Positions 52,654-62,978 of a DNA stretch of 64,000 nt are shown one piece after another. This DNA comes from Anaerolineae bacterium. GTDB taxonomy: Bacteria > Chloroflexota > Anaerolineae > JAADDB01. Both the position numbers and the translations under genes were made by a program. How positions within the stretch are numbered: the stretch's first letter is position 1; each line of letters begins with the position of its first letter. The DNA lies in the NCBI GenBank assembly GCA_015490995.1, contig WFWT01000138.1, positions 21,451 through 85,450 of the forward strand, given 5' to 3'. The notes under the pieces are model-generated. The model was not told the origin of the DNA, ran no database searches, and saw only the letters and a program-made list of their open reading frames with translations.

Positions 52654-54377
52654 TACCCAGCTCCGGTTGACGAACGAATATCTAGCACAATCAGCTGAAG
52701 GGTTTGGGCCCCGTTCCAGTCGTTCCACGACAGATGGTACACAATATCCACCACGCGAGGCAAAGCGGATAGCAAGTGACCGAGTTTAAAAGCGATGGCC
52801 GGCCAAGTGCGCCCTCGATGCTTAAGTGTCAACTTCAAGTGTTTGCCTTCACTGCCCACTGCCCGTGCGTCAACAACGTGCATCTCCCGAGTGAGAAATA
52901 CAGGTTCCGGGTTGGCCTCCCCGAACGGGGCAAGATATTGGAGATAACGGTACAACTGTTGATTGACCTGGACCAGATCTAACTCCAAATCCACTTCTAG
53001 TACCGGTTGGGGCGGCGAATCCCCAAAGGCATCCCGTGCAATAGCCACTAACCGTTCCTGGAGAAGTGGCAAGTTTTCATTCTTAAGCGTAAACCCGGCC
53101 GCGGCCGCGTGACCGCCATAACGCACCAACAGGTCACTAACCTGGTCCAGCGCCCGTGTAATGTGGAACTCCGGAATGCTCCGCGCGCTGCCTCGACTCT
53201 GATCATCTTCAAGGTGAACGACCAGGGTAGGACGATATGTCAAGTTGGTGATGTGACTGGCTACGAGGCCGACAATTCCAGGTTGAAATTCAGGGTCGGA
53301 AAGGACGTACAACGGGTGGTCTACCTGTGCGGTCAATTGAGCTTTTGCCCGCTCTACCGCTCGTAGCGTCAAATACTGGCGCTGACGGTTAAGGGTGTTT
53401 AACTGAGCAGCCAGGGGCAACGCTGTACCCAGGTCAGGAGCGGTCAGGAGTTGGAATGCAAGCTTTGCAGTGGCCAGTCGGCCGGCCGCGTTTAAGCGAG
53501 GGGCCAGCATAAAGCCGATAGCCATGGTGTCCACAGTGCCCGGCCGCACACCGGCGGCCTCTAAAAGTGCCTGGACTCCAGGACGTCGGGGCGCGTTGAG
53601 GTGTCGCAACCCAGCCGCTACCAACGCGCGGTTCTCACCCACCAGTGGCACAATGTCAGCCACCGTTCCTAGCGCTACCAGGTCTAACAATGCGGCCTCG
53701 TCGACCACCGGCGCGCGCCCTGCCTGAAGGGGTACCTGTGCTTCCACACGAAGCAGAGCCTGGGCCAACTTAAAGGCCACCCCTACCCCGGCCAGATCCC
53801 GAAAAGGATACCGACTCTCGGGGCGTTTGGGGTTGATCACAGCTAGGGCAGGCGGCAACGTCGGGCCGAGTGAATGGTGGTCCGTCAGGATCACGTCCAT
53901 ACCAAGACGATTGGCATATGCCACCTCTTGGGGGGAACGTATGCCACAATCCACTGTAATCAGCAATCGGGTGCCTGCCGAGGCTATCTTCTTGATGGCA
54001 TCCAGATTCAGCCCATATCCCTCATCAATCCGATGAGGGATATATACCCGTACCCGTCCCCCCAGGGCCTTCAGAGTCTGGGCCAAAAGCGCGCTCGCGG
54101 TCACGCCATCCGCGTCAAAATCTCCGTAAATGACGATGGGCTCCCCTTTACGAATGGCCTGACGTATGCGTTCGACCGCCTTAGGTACATCGATCAGGCG
54201 AAAAGGACTATCAGGGGGCAGCTCTCGCCGGAGGAAAGCCCGCACCTCATCAACTTCCGTCAGGCCACGGTTGTAGAGGAGCTGTACCAGTACAGGGTGC
54301 AAACGGGAAAAGCGTCGAAATTGCTCGGGTGGTGCTGGCGGACGCAACCGCCATACCTTGTTCGTCAACGATTTCAC
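52653..54377 (-). CDS. recJ: Single-strand DNA exonuclease RecJ
   Basis: A 574-residue RecJ, the usual length. GTG 54377 is chosen because AGGAG lies six bases upstream; the frame is open further but unconserved. DHH motifs are Y-G-D-F-D-A-D-G, T-V-D-C-G-I and L-T-D-H-H-S; the DHHA1 part carries Y-G-G-H-A-A-A-A-G-F, followed by an OB-like domain near the C-terminus. It degrades 5' single-stranded DNA in recombination and base-excision repair. Confidence 0.94.
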   Translation of the reverse strand: MKSLTNKVWRLRPPAPPEQFRRFSRLHPVLVQLLYNRGLTEVDEVRAFLRRELPPDSPFRLIDVPKAVERIRQAIRKGEPIVIYGDFDADGVTASALLAQTLKALGGRVRVYIPHRIDEGYGLNLDAIKKIASAGTRLLITVDCGIRSPQEVAYANRLGMDVILTDHHSLGPTLPPALAVINPKRPESRYPFRDLAGVGVAFKLAQALLRVEAQVPLQAGRAPVVDEAALLDLVALGTVADIVPLVGENRALVAAGLRHLNAPRRPGVQALLEAAGVRPGTVDTMAIGFMLAPRLNAAGRLATAKLAFQLLTAPDLGTALPLAAQLNTLNRQRQYLTLRAVERAKAQLTAQVDHPLYVLSDPEFQPGIVGLVASHITNLTYRPTLVVHLEDDQSRGSARSIPEFHITRALDQVSDLLVRYGGHAAAAGFTLKNENLPLLQERLVAIARDAFGDSPPQPVLEVDLELDLVQVNQQLYRYLQYLAPFGEANPEPVFLTREMHVVDARAVGSEGKHLKLTLKHRGRTWPAIAFKLGHLLSALPRVVDIVYHLSWNDWNGAQTLQLIVLDIRSSTGAG

Positions 54378-54716
54378 GGGTGCTCCTGCCTCTGCGATGA
54401 CATGGGCTGCGATAATGCCGTCCAATCGAGCGGCGCGTGGCTCAATTGTACTGTATCCTGCCCTGTAAGTACAAACTGGGGTCCCTATCCCCTCTCGCCG
54501 GCAAGGCTTATTCTTTCTCGCGCAGATAGAGCAGATAGATAAGATGACTATACCCAAATTCTGTCACTGATTTGTCATCAAATTGTAAGCTTCGTCGAAC
54601 CTTAAACCGTCTATAATGGGAAATGGCTTATTCCCTAGTACCTTGGTACTTAGTACGGGGCGGTGCAAGCAAGTATAACCAACCGGTAACCTGAAGAATA
54701 ACTTTGGAGGTTCCTC
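54378..54716. other. Intergenic region upstream of the surface-protein genes
   Basis: About 340 bases with no gene. It contains a perfect TATAAT at 54612-54617 for the surface-protein gene, without a clear -35. Nothing else was seen. Confidence 0.5.
54612..54617 (+). promoter_or_regulatory. -10 element of the first surface-protein gene
   Basis: TATAATGGG, 100 bases before the start, isolated perfect -10. A regulator or alternative factor may replace the weak -35. Confidence 0.4.
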
Positions 54717-57700
54717 ATGTTTCGATTTGGCTTTCAGGCCCACGGCACTCACAAAGCCTCGTGGCTGTACGCGGGTTTCAGCCTGTTGGTCTTGGCAGGC
54801 TTCATCATCAGCATATTCTTGGTCCCACTGACCGTTCAGGCCGGCAACGTCGATAACCCTCTGGAGAAATTCCAGACCTGGGGCGCGTGTGTGGACACCG
54901 CTGCTTACAAAGTTGCTGTTGCAGGAGTGGGAATGTCTGACCGTACCAGCGGCACCATTTCGCTGAACTTGCCTACTAGTGCTACCAACATTCAAGCCTG
55001 GCTTTATTGGACAGGCCGTGATCCTTCCACCGAAGGGGATGGCACTATCCTTTTCCAGGGCACTCCCTACGCTGGGTTACTCATCGGTGGCCCGGCGTTC
55101 TGGGATACCAATGACTTTGCCTTCGCTTACCGGGCCGACGTCAGCAGTGCCATTATCCCGGGCAACAGTACCTACACTGTACAGGACGGCCTTTCGGTGC
55201 CTGGAGACACCAACGAATTTACCATTCCTTACGGCGCGGCCTTAGTTGTCGTCTACCAGGATACCAGTGAAACTACTCCCAACATTGTGGAAGTATGGGC
55301 AAACATGGATATCGCAGAAGGCTCTAGCAGCCCACCAGGCAGCGAAGGAGTGTCACCGGTCACATTTGAATTTGAACCGGCGGCGGTGAATCGAACCGCC
55401 TATTTGAGCGTCGTCGTGGGAGGTATCACCTCTAACAAAAACGTGGAAGTCTACTATCTGGTAGACAGCGGCAGCGGGATATACAGTGGCGATATCTACA
55501 CCGCGGCGGGGGTACAAACGATCACCCTCACCGCCAGCGCTAGTGATGGGTTCGATGACAACTTCATGACCACATACGACTTCGCTGTATCCGTGCCCGC
55601 AGGCGCTACCCGTGTGATTGTCCAACTCCGTTCGCCTGATACTAACGGTGCGCGACTCCACTGGCTAGCCCAAACTTTTCAGATGGAAGCTGCGTGTCCC
55701 CGAGTAGAGGTGACCAAAACCCGCACCTCTCCCGCCATCGTCCATACCAATGACACCGTCACCTTCTCGATTGAGGTGCGCAACACAGGTAACACCCGTC
55801 TTGACACCGTACCGGTGACAGACACCTTTAATGTCACCCACCTGGACTTCCTTCAGGCCCAGCTGGATGGCTCTCCAAGCTCACCGGACACTGACACCAC
55901 AGCCGGCAACACCCGTACGCTGACGTGGAACAACATCGGTCCTCTGAACCCTAACCAGACCAGAACTCTAGAACTCACCTTCAGAGCAGGCGCCGGCACC
56001 CAATCTCTGCCGGGAGATGTCACTGTCAACACGGCTACTGTCAACGGTGCAGTAGATCAAAATGGTGCCACCGCGCCCAGCGCCTCGGACACTGCCACGG
56101 TGGAGATCAGCAATCCGGCACTCCAGGTGGAGAAACGGCGCATTACCCCCTCCGGAGAGTATGTACCCGAAAATGGCACTGTGCGCTTCGAGATCGAAAT
56201 CACCAACACCGGAGATACCACACTCACCACTGTGTCCCTAGAGGACACGTTTAGCACACAATATCTTGAATACGTGAGCGCCTCCCCAGCACCTTCAAGC
56301 ACGGCACCGGGTACTTTGACGTGGAACAACTTAGGGCCGTTAGCACCAGGTAGTTCGACTACGGTACAGGTCGAATTTCGCGCCCGCCAAACCTCCTGGA
56401 ACAACACTGTCCACGCTCAAGTGATAAACACCGCCAGCGCGACCGCCCAAGATGAAAACGGCGACAGCCTCGGCCCGGAACAGGATACAGCCTTTGTGCG
56501 CATCACCCGGCCTCACGTCACCATCACGAAAGAGGTCGTGGGGGGAGATACCCATGTGCCTATAAACGACACGGTGACGTACCGCGTCATCGTCACCAAC
56601 AGCGGGGATACTGTGCTGGAAACCATCCCGGTGCGAGATACCTTCCCCACCGACAAACTGGATTATTCCTCCACCACCTTAAGCACCACCCCGAGCGTAG
56701 ACGAAGCTGCCGGCACGTTAGAATGGAGCGACGTCACCGGCAGTAATTCCTTAGCACCGGGTGCCTCTCTGACCTTTGAAATCACCTTCCAAGTCACCGG
56801 GGCCAGCTACCCCAACACCATTACCAACCAAGTCTGTGTTTTCAACGCGGTGGATGAAAACAACCACCAGCCGGAAGATGTGTGTGATGACGATAGCACC
56901 ATCATCACCACCATGCCTCAACTGGATATCACAAAAGTGCTCTTGACCAGCAGCCCGGTTCTCATCGGAGACACAGTGCAGTTCAAGATCTCCATCGTCA
57001 ACACAGGCAACACCAGCATCGATTTATTACCCCTTGTAGACACATTCGATAACAGCCGGCTGGAGTTTGTCAATGCGACTCCCGGTGGGTACACGTACGT
57101 CTCCGGTTCCAACACCATCACCTGGAGTGATTTAGCCGATCCAACACCACTAGCCCCTGGCAACTCCGTAGAGATCACCTTAACCTTCACGGCTATCGGT
57201 GCAGGCAATGCGTCTAACGAGGGTAGCGTGGAAAATGCGATAGACGAGTTCGGCGACCCCGTACCTGCTGATTCCGACTCGGCCGAGGTGACCATCCTCA
57301 CCCCTGCTCGCGTGGGCAATCTGGTGTGGGAAGATATGGACGGTGACGGCCTTCAGGAGGCTGGAGAAAGCGGCCTCAACAATGTCACCGTCAGGCTGTA
57401 CACGCACTCTGGGACGTTAGTAGCTACGACCACCACCGACAGCAACGGATTGTACGAATTCGACCGTCTCTTCCCGGGTCAATATTACATTGAGTTTGTC
57501 GCCCCTCCGGACTACGAGTTCACCTTCCCCAACCAGGGTGGCGACGACACGGTGGACAGCGACGCGGATCCCGGCACAGGCCGAACTCCCACTTTCACTC
57601 TGGCTGAAGGAGATAACCAGGACCAATGGGATGCCGGTCTCTACCGGCCTGCAAGCGTGGGGAACTTTGTGTGGCATGACGTCAATGGCAACGGCCTCCA

Positions 57701-58709
57701 GGACAGCGAAAATGGCGTAAATGGTGTCACCGTGCACTTGTACTACGCAGGTCCGGATGGCATCTTCGACGCCTCAGAGTTAAGCACACCATACCGTACC
57801 ACCGTTACCAGCGGGGGCGGTCTGTACAGCTTCACCAATCTACCCCCCGGAAAATATCGTCTCAAGTTTATCCCAGACAGCACATACAACCTCACCTTTG
57901 CAGACCAGGGCACCGACGATGGACAGGACAGTGATCCCGATCCGACGACCGGCCAAACCATCGATTTTACGCTCCTCTCCGGGGAATCACAGGACAGGTG
58001 GGATGCCGGGGTGTACGAGCCTGTTACTATTGGGGATAGGGTATGGGCGGACACCGATGGAGGCGCAGATCAGGATCCAGGCGAATCGGGGATTAACAAT
58101 GTCAGCCTGACCCTGCGCTGTGCAGGGCCGGATGGAACCTTAAGCACAGGTGATGATATCGTGCGCACTACTCAGACAGCCGCTCAGGGCGGGCAGGATG
58201 GCATCTATGCCTTCACCGACGTGCCCCCTGGCCTGTGCCAAGTAGAAGCGGCCACCCCTGGTGGCTATGTGCCCACAACACCGACTACCCTGTCCCGCAC
58301 CCTCACCTCAGGAGAAACCTGGGATACCGCGGATTTCGGGTTCATCTCTCCCACGTCGGTGGACATCCTCACCTTTAACACGTACATCGAGGCAGAGGGG
58401 GTCGTTCTCACATGGCGCACCCGGAGCGAAGAGGGGGTAACGTTCTTCGTGGTACAACGCTCCATCTCCGGCAAGCGCGGATGGCGCTCTATCGCCGCGG
58501 TAGTTGCACAAGGCACGCCTTACCGGGGGGCCACATACCAGGTGCTGGATACACGCGTGACCCCAGGCGGACGTTACTTCTACCGACTGGTCACTATACC
58601 CGCCGAACACATCCTAGGTCCTTGGGCTGTAGAGGTGCCAGCCACCTGGACGCCAGCAGCTGGCGTTCAGAACGGCCAACGCCTCTTCGTGCCCATGATT
58701 ACCCGATGA
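54717..58709 (+). CDS. Exported surface protein with four DUF11 and three SdrD-B-like domains
   Basis: A 1330-residue protein, GGAGG before the ATG. Residues 18-41 are a signal/anchor helix. Residues about 45-320 form a beta-rich domain (W-L-Y-W-T-G-R-D) shared with the third surface protein. Four DUF11 domains follow (starting near 326, 468, 601 and 735, each with V-x-N-x-G-x-T), then three SdrD-B-like domains (near 864, 980 and 1104: V-W-E-D-M-D-G-D-G-L-Q and similar, with Ca2+-type Asp runs). A fibronectin-like domain precedes the tail R-L-F-V-P-M-I-T-R. It should be a long, stalk-like cell-surface or S-layer-associated adhesin. Confidence 0.8.
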   Translation: MFRFGFQAHGTHKASWLYAGFSLLVLAGFIISIFLVPLTVQAGNVDNPLEKFQTWGACVDTAAYKVAVAGVGMSDRTSGTISLNLPTSATNIQAWLYWTGRDPSTEGDGTILFQGTPYAGLLIGGPAFWDTNDFAFAYRADVSSAIIPGNSTYTVQDGLSVPGDTNEFTIPYGAALVVVYQDTSETTPNIVEVWANMDIAEGSSSPPGSEGVSPVTFEFEPAAVNRTAYLSVVVGGITSNKNVEVYYLVDSGSGIYSGDIYTAAGVQTITLTASASDGFDDNFMTTYDFAVSVPAGATRVIVQLRSPDTNGARLHWLAQTFQMEAACPRVEVTKTRTSPAIVHTNDTVTFSIEVRNTGNTRLDTVPVTDTFNVTHLDFLQAQLDGSPSSPDTDTTAGNTRTLTWNNIGPLNPNQTRTLELTFRAGAGTQSLPGDVTVNTATVNGAVDQNGATAPSASDTATVEISNPALQVEKRRITPSGEYVPENGTVRFEIEITNTGDTTLTTVSLEDTFSTQYLEYVSASPAPSSTAPGTLTWNNLGPLAPGSSTTVQVEFRARQTSWNNTVHAQVINTASATAQDENGDSLGPEQDTAFVRITRPHVTITKEVVGGDTHVPINDTVTYRVIVTNSGDTVLETIPVRDTFPTDKLDYSSTTLSTTPSVDEAAGTLEWSDVTGSNSLAPGASLTFEITFQVTGASYPNTITNQVCVFNAVDENNHQPEDVCDDDSTIITTMPQLDITKVLLTSSPVLIGDTVQFKISIVNTGNTSIDLLPLVDTFDNSRLEFVNATPGGYTYVSGSNTITWSDLADPTPLAPGNSVEITLTFTAIGAGNASNEGSVENAIDEFGDPVPADSDSAEVTILTPARVGNLVWEDMDGDGLQEAGESGLNNVTVRLYTHSGTLVATTTTDSNGLYEFDRLFPGQYYIEFVAPPDYEFTFPNQGGDDTVDSDADPGTGRTPTFTLAEGDNQDQWDAGLYRPASVGNFVWHDVNGNGLQDSENGVNGVTVHLYYAGPDGIFDASELSTPYRTTVTSGGGLYSFTNLPPGKYRLKFIPDSTYNLTFADQGTDDGQDSDPDPTTGQTIDFTLLSGESQDRWDAGVYEPVTIGDRVWADTDGGADQDPGESGINNVSLTLRCAGPDGTLSTGDDIVRTTQTAAQGGQDGIYAFTDVPPGLCQVEAATPGGYVPTTPTTLSRTLTSGETWDTADFGFISPTSVDILTFNTYIEAEGVVLTWRTRSEEGVTFFVVQRSISGKRGWRSIAAVVAQGTPYRGATYQVLDTRVTPGGRYFYRLVTIPAEHILGPWAVEVPATWTPAAGVQNGQRLFVPMITR

Positions 58710-58748
58710 CACAAGCACAACAACGCTCGGTTATGCGCCTTATAGGGC

Positions 58749-58780
58749 GTGGTGGGCGATGGGTGACCATCGCCCACCAC
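58749..58780 (+). terminator. Hairpin after the first surface-protein gene
   Basis: Perfect 14-base stem (GTGGTGGGCGATGG and complement) with a 4-base loop, 40 bases after the stop. No T run follows. Confidence 0.6.
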
Positions 58781-58924
58781 ATGTTCGCACGAAATTTCAT
58801 CCATCGTGCAAACCACTATGGGCAATTCAGCCCATCGACAAGCCCCAACCAGACGTATATAGTTGGAGAAACGCATACACTCAATACCCGGTTATTCTCT
58901 GTAGGGAGAAGCAAGGAGCTGTAA

Positions 58925-61900
58925 ATGAATAAGCAAAGACCTTTGCTGGTCATTGCTCTCCTGGTAGGCATCTTCATTACCTTGACCACCCGCGTGAACG
59001 CTGCCGGAGAGGATCTTGTCCCTGAAAGTTACAGTCAAGTCCAAAACCTTCCTGCTGTGGGCCTTAGCTACAAAATAGTCGTCGATGCTGACGGTCTATA
59101 CCGGTTAACGTACGCCGATCTCCAAGCAGCTGGCCTGCCCGTTGACAGCATCAACCCTCAAACGTTGAAAGTCTGGGAGCAAGGTGAGGAAGTGGCCATC
59201 TACGTGGAGGGAGAAGCCGATGGCCGTTTTGATCCGGGAGATGCGGTTTACTTTTATGGGCGAATGGCCCGCACCCGCTTTCAGGACCCTAATATCTACT
59301 GGTTAACGTACGGGGGTAACCCGGGCAAGCGGATGACCTTGCGCGTCGTCTCGCCCGGCGCCGCTCCTGCTCCCTCCCCTTACCGGCGCACCATCCGTCT
59401 CGAAGAGGACAAAATATACCGCAGCAATCTCCCTATGGAGGTGGGAGCTGACCACTGGTTTTGGGAGAGTTATTTTGCTTGTGCCGGGGCCTATTGTCTT
59501 CGCGATGACACGAAAACGTATACCGTAACGCTGCCTAACTTAGCCAGCGGCACGTTCACGGCCACCCTCCGCATTGCGCTCCAGGGCGTGAGTGATGCGT
59601 TGCCGAACCCGGATCACCACGTGGTGATTTACGTCAACGGCACCAAGGTGGGCGATGCCTACTGGGATGGCACAAACGCCTTCATCGGTGAATACCCCTT
59701 CCCTCAGAGCCTTCTCACTCCAGGTGACAACGTAATCACCTACACAGCGCCCCTGGACATTCCCGGTGTCACCCAAGATCGGGGGTTTACCAATTGGCTG
59801 GAACTGACATACTATGACACTTACCAGGCAGAAGGGAACAGTCTCACCTTTCGCCTCGAGGCTTCGGGGACATGGCGCACGGAAGTGAGCGGTTTTACTC
59901 GAGACGATCTCTTTCTGCTGGACATCACCGACCCCCGTAACCCTAGCTGGCTGACCGATTATCAAGTCAATGGTACGGGTTCCGGGTACACCCTCGTCTT
60001 CCAAGATACGGTGGCCTCGGGTGAGCGGAGCTACATTGCAGTAGCCGGAGACCGCTTGCATTCCCCAGCCTCCATTGAGCTGGACACGCCTTCAGACCTC
60101 AAAAATCCTAACAACGGCGCAGACTGGATAGCCATCACTCATCGCGACTTTTTGACCTATACCCTCCAGCTGGCCGCGCATCGTGCGGCTTTTAGCGGTT
60201 TACGCACCGTAGTTGTAGACGTCCAGGATATTTACGATGAGTTCAGTGGCGGCTTGATGGATCCCGAAGCCATCCGTCAATTCCTCGCGTACGCGCGGGA
60301 TAACTGGACCCCACCCGCGCCTCAGTACGTCCTTTTGGTAGGAGACGGGACCTACGATTACAAAAATAACCTGAACGCGGCCGAAAAGATGTTCATCCCG
60401 CCTTACTTAGACCTGGTGGATTGCTTCCTGGGCGAAACGGCCGCCGATAACCGCTTTGTGGCCGGCCCGCGCACCAGCTCCAATCCCAACGCGCTGGAAT
60501 GTCAGAAACACGCCATGCCCTACATGGCTATCGGTCGGTTGCCGGTAAACAACGCCCAAGAGGCCCAAAGCGCCATCACCCGCATTATTTGTTATGAAGA
60601 TCCGAACAATGCCCTATGTGCAGGCTTGCCCGCGCCAGCTCCCGGGTGGGAACAGCGGGCCATCTTCGTGGCAGACAAGAACGATAGCGCAGGAGCGTTC
60701 ACCTGCCACTCAGACGAAGTTGCCGGACAACAGCGGTGTCCTGACCAAGACTTCGGCTTTCGGCCTATCTCGCCACGCGCGCCTGTTAAACCCACAGGCG
60801 AGATCAAACGTGATGACTTACAACCGCTCGCGGTGCTCTCACCGCAGGTGACCACCCGTATGGGATTCATCGGAGATTACATTTGGTTAGACAGCGACGG
60901 CGATGGTTGGCCGGATGTTACAGAATCGGGCATAAACGGTGTCATTATCAACCTGTGGGAAGATGTGGACCGTAATAACGTCCTCTCGCCACCGGACCGC
61001 AAAATCGCCACCGTCCAGACGGGTGATAACCCCGCCACTCCGGAAGTGGAGAGCGGCTGGTACGGATTTGACGGCCTGGATAAGTCCAACTACCTGGTGG
61101 AGATCGACCCTGTCAACTTCCAGCCTGGGGGCGCGCTGGAGGGACTAACCCTTAGCGCAGGCCAAAACCCATGGCCCGTTCACATGGATGGGCTAATCCC
61201 GGACGAGTATGAACGAATAAAAATATACCTGCAGGATGAAGCCAGCCCGGGCGTTATCCCGTATCCCACGGGTAATAGCGCTCGCTCTGCGTTAATAGAC
61301 GCCATTAACCAGGGCGCTGCGTTTGTAACATATAACGGCCACGCCACCACCTTCCGCTGGTCCGGTGGTGCCTTGCTGGATATTTACGCCATTCCTAACC
61401 TCACCAACGCGGGCATGTGGCCTGTCTTCCTTCCCATGACATGCTTGGAAAGTCAATTCCAATATATTGGCCTCCCCTCACTGGGCGAATCCTTAATCCG
61501 CGCAGTGGACGACAACGGGAATCCCATTGGCGCGGTAGCGGTGTGGGGTCCCACCGGCCTAGGCGTAGCCACCGGTCAGATATATCTCTTTACCGGCTTC
61601 TTTGAAGCGGTGTATCAATACAACATCACCACCATTGGCGATGCGATTCTGTTCGCCAAACGCAAGCTGTACGAGAGCGACAGCATCTTCAAAGATTTAA
61701 TTGAAACCTACACCCTGCTGGGCGATCCGGCCATGCGCCTACAAGTACCTCGCCCAGACATTCGCGTGGACAAGTCGGTGACGCCGACCGGTTTCATCAC
61801 TCCGGGGGACACGGTCACGTACACCATCTCACTCACTAACGATGGCCCCCTTTCGGCGTGGAACGTTACCATCACCGAAACACTCCCTGCCAACTTTATC

Positions 61901-62764
61901 CCTGAGGATTGGACTGCCAGCAACCCCACCTTAACCTTACGCCCCGGCACGACATACATCTGGGACATGCCTGAGTTGTCCCCTGGCACAACTGTCACCA
62001 TCACCCTTAGAGGCCGGGTAAATCCGGCAACTCCCCCCGGTACCTCCTTGATTAACCGCGTTCGTGTGACCTCCGGTACCGGAGACCGCAATCTCACCAA
62101 CAACGAAGCGGTCACCATCAGTGACGTGGGAACCACATTTACCATCCAGGGATACACGTATCAGGATACAGATGCGAGTCGGAGCTTCTCACCTGGCGAA
62201 TCCGGACTGGGCGGGGTAGGTCTTACCCTCTTGGACACAGGTGGTACGGTGCTTGCGTCCACTACCAGCGATACCACAGGTGCTTACGCCTTTACCGGTC
62301 TAACACCGGGCACATATGTAGTGCGTGTGACAGTGCCTGATGGATTTGTCCCGACCGAAGGAACAGAAAAAACGGTTGCCGTTGTGGATGCCTCGGTTAT
62401 GGATGTCAACTTTGGCTTCATTGCCCCCACTTCTGTACAACTGGTCGCCCTCGATGTCCAGTGGACCGGCCAAGAGGTTATACTGCGCTGGGCAGCGCGC
62501 GATGAACGCGCGGTCCAGGAGTACAGCGTGTACCGAGCACGGACGGTTGGGGGAGAACGCCCGGTTATGGTAGCCACCTTACCGGCCCAAGGTGTACCGG
62601 GCACCGTGTGGTACACGACAACAGACCGCCCACCTGGAGACGGGCGTTGGTATTACTGGGTAACTGCCCACACCCAATCCGGAGAAGTAACCACCTTTGG
62701 TCCTGCGATGGTAGTGATTGCCCCATCACCGTGGCGGTACTATATTCCGTGGACGCTCCGTTAA
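58925..62764 (+). CDS. Gingipain-like C25 peptidase with inserted SdrD-B-like domain
   Basis: A 1279-residue exported protease. Residues 1-26 are a signal peptide. After beta-rich N-terminal domains, the C25 fold starts near residue 400 (L-L-V-G-D-G-T-Y-D-Y). Catalytic H806 (Y-N-G-H-A) and C840 (M-T-C-L-E-S) are 34 apart, as in gingipains. Between about 605 and 758 the fold is interrupted by an SdrD-B-like domain (G-D-Y-I-W-L-D-S-D-G-D-G). After the catalytic part come a DUF11 domain, another B-like domain, a fibronectin-like domain and the tail R-Y-Y-I-P-W-T-L-R. AAGGAG precedes the ATG. Cys peptidases of this type process surface proteins; its neighbours are likely clients. Confidence 0.85.
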   Translation: MNKQRPLLVIALLVGIFITLTTRVNAAGEDLVPESYSQVQNLPAVGLSYKIVVDADGLYRLTYADLQAAGLPVDSINPQTLKVWEQGEEVAIYVEGEADGRFDPGDAVYFYGRMARTRFQDPNIYWLTYGGNPGKRMTLRVVSPGAAPAPSPYRRTIRLEEDKIYRSNLPMEVGADHWFWESYFACAGAYCLRDDTKTYTVTLPNLASGTFTATLRIALQGVSDALPNPDHHVVIYVNGTKVGDAYWDGTNAFIGEYPFPQSLLTPGDNVITYTAPLDIPGVTQDRGFTNWLELTYYDTYQAEGNSLTFRLEASGTWRTEVSGFTRDDLFLLDITDPRNPSWLTDYQVNGTGSGYTLVFQDTVASGERSYIAVAGDRLHSPASIELDTPSDLKNPNNGADWIAITHRDFLTYTLQLAAHRAAFSGLRTVVVDVQDIYDEFSGGLMDPEAIRQFLAYARDNWTPPAPQYVLLVGDGTYDYKNNLNAAEKMFIPPYLDLVDCFLGETAADNRFVAGPRTSSNPNALECQKHAMPYMAIGRLPVNNAQEAQSAITRIICYEDPNNALCAGLPAPAPGWEQRAIFVADKNDSAGAFTCHSDEVAGQQRCPDQDFGFRPISPRAPVKPTGEIKRDDLQPLAVLSPQVTTRMGFIGDYIWLDSDGDGWPDVTESGINGVIINLWEDVDRNNVLSPPDRKIATVQTGDNPATPEVESGWYGFDGLDKSNYLVEIDPVNFQPGGALEGLTLSAGQNPWPVHMDGLIPDEYERIKIYLQDEASPGVIPYPTGNSARSALIDAINQGAAFVTYNGHATTFRWSGGALLDIYAIPNLTNAGMWPVFLPMTCLESQFQYIGLPSLGESLIRAVDDNGNPIGAVAVWGPTGLGVATGQIYLFTGFFEAVYQYNITTIGDAILFAKRKLYESDSIFKDLIETYTLLGDPAMRLQVPRPDIRVDKSVTPTGFITPGDTVTYTISLTNDGPLSAWNVTITETLPANFIPEDWTASNPTLTLRPGTTYIWDMPELSPGTTVTITLRGRVNPATPPGTSLINRVRVTSGTGDRNLTNNEAVTISDVGTTFTIQGYTYQDTDASRSFSPGESGLGGVGLTLLDTGGTVLASTTSDTTGAYAFTGLTPGTYVVRVTVPDGFVPTEGTEKTVAVVDASVMDVNFGFIAPTSVQLVALDVQWTGQEVILRWAARDERAVQEYSVYRARTVGGERPVMVATLPAQGVPGTVWYTTTDRPPGDGRWYYWVTAHTQSGEVTTFGPAMVVIAPSPWRYYIPWTLR

Positions 62765-62877
62765 CCCATTCCTAACAGGGCTACAGCGGAGGAACATCAC
62801 CCGCAACTTTTCAACTGCGGCCACGTCCTAAAACACAGAACGAGATGCCTCCGGGCAGGGCCTTAGTGAGATGTTCG

Positions 62878-62919
62878 CCTGTCTTCTGTCAATGCCCCCT
62901 GTACGGGACGGAAGACAGG
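62878..62919. repeat. Inverted repeat in the leader of the last gene
   Basis: CCTGTCTTC at 62878-62886 and its complement at 62911-62919, 24 bases apart. Possible RNA hairpin upstream of the next start. Confidence 0.35.
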
Positions 62920-62978
62920 TGGATGTCCACCGATAAGCGCGCTGCTCTTCCCAGGCACACCGTCCTCCAGGAGGCAGA

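Noticed and set aside
54717..58709. Possible DNA tandem repeat in the DUF11/SdrD-B coding region
   Set aside because: The repeats exist at the protein level but the DNA copies have diverged; I saw no long exact tandem unit.
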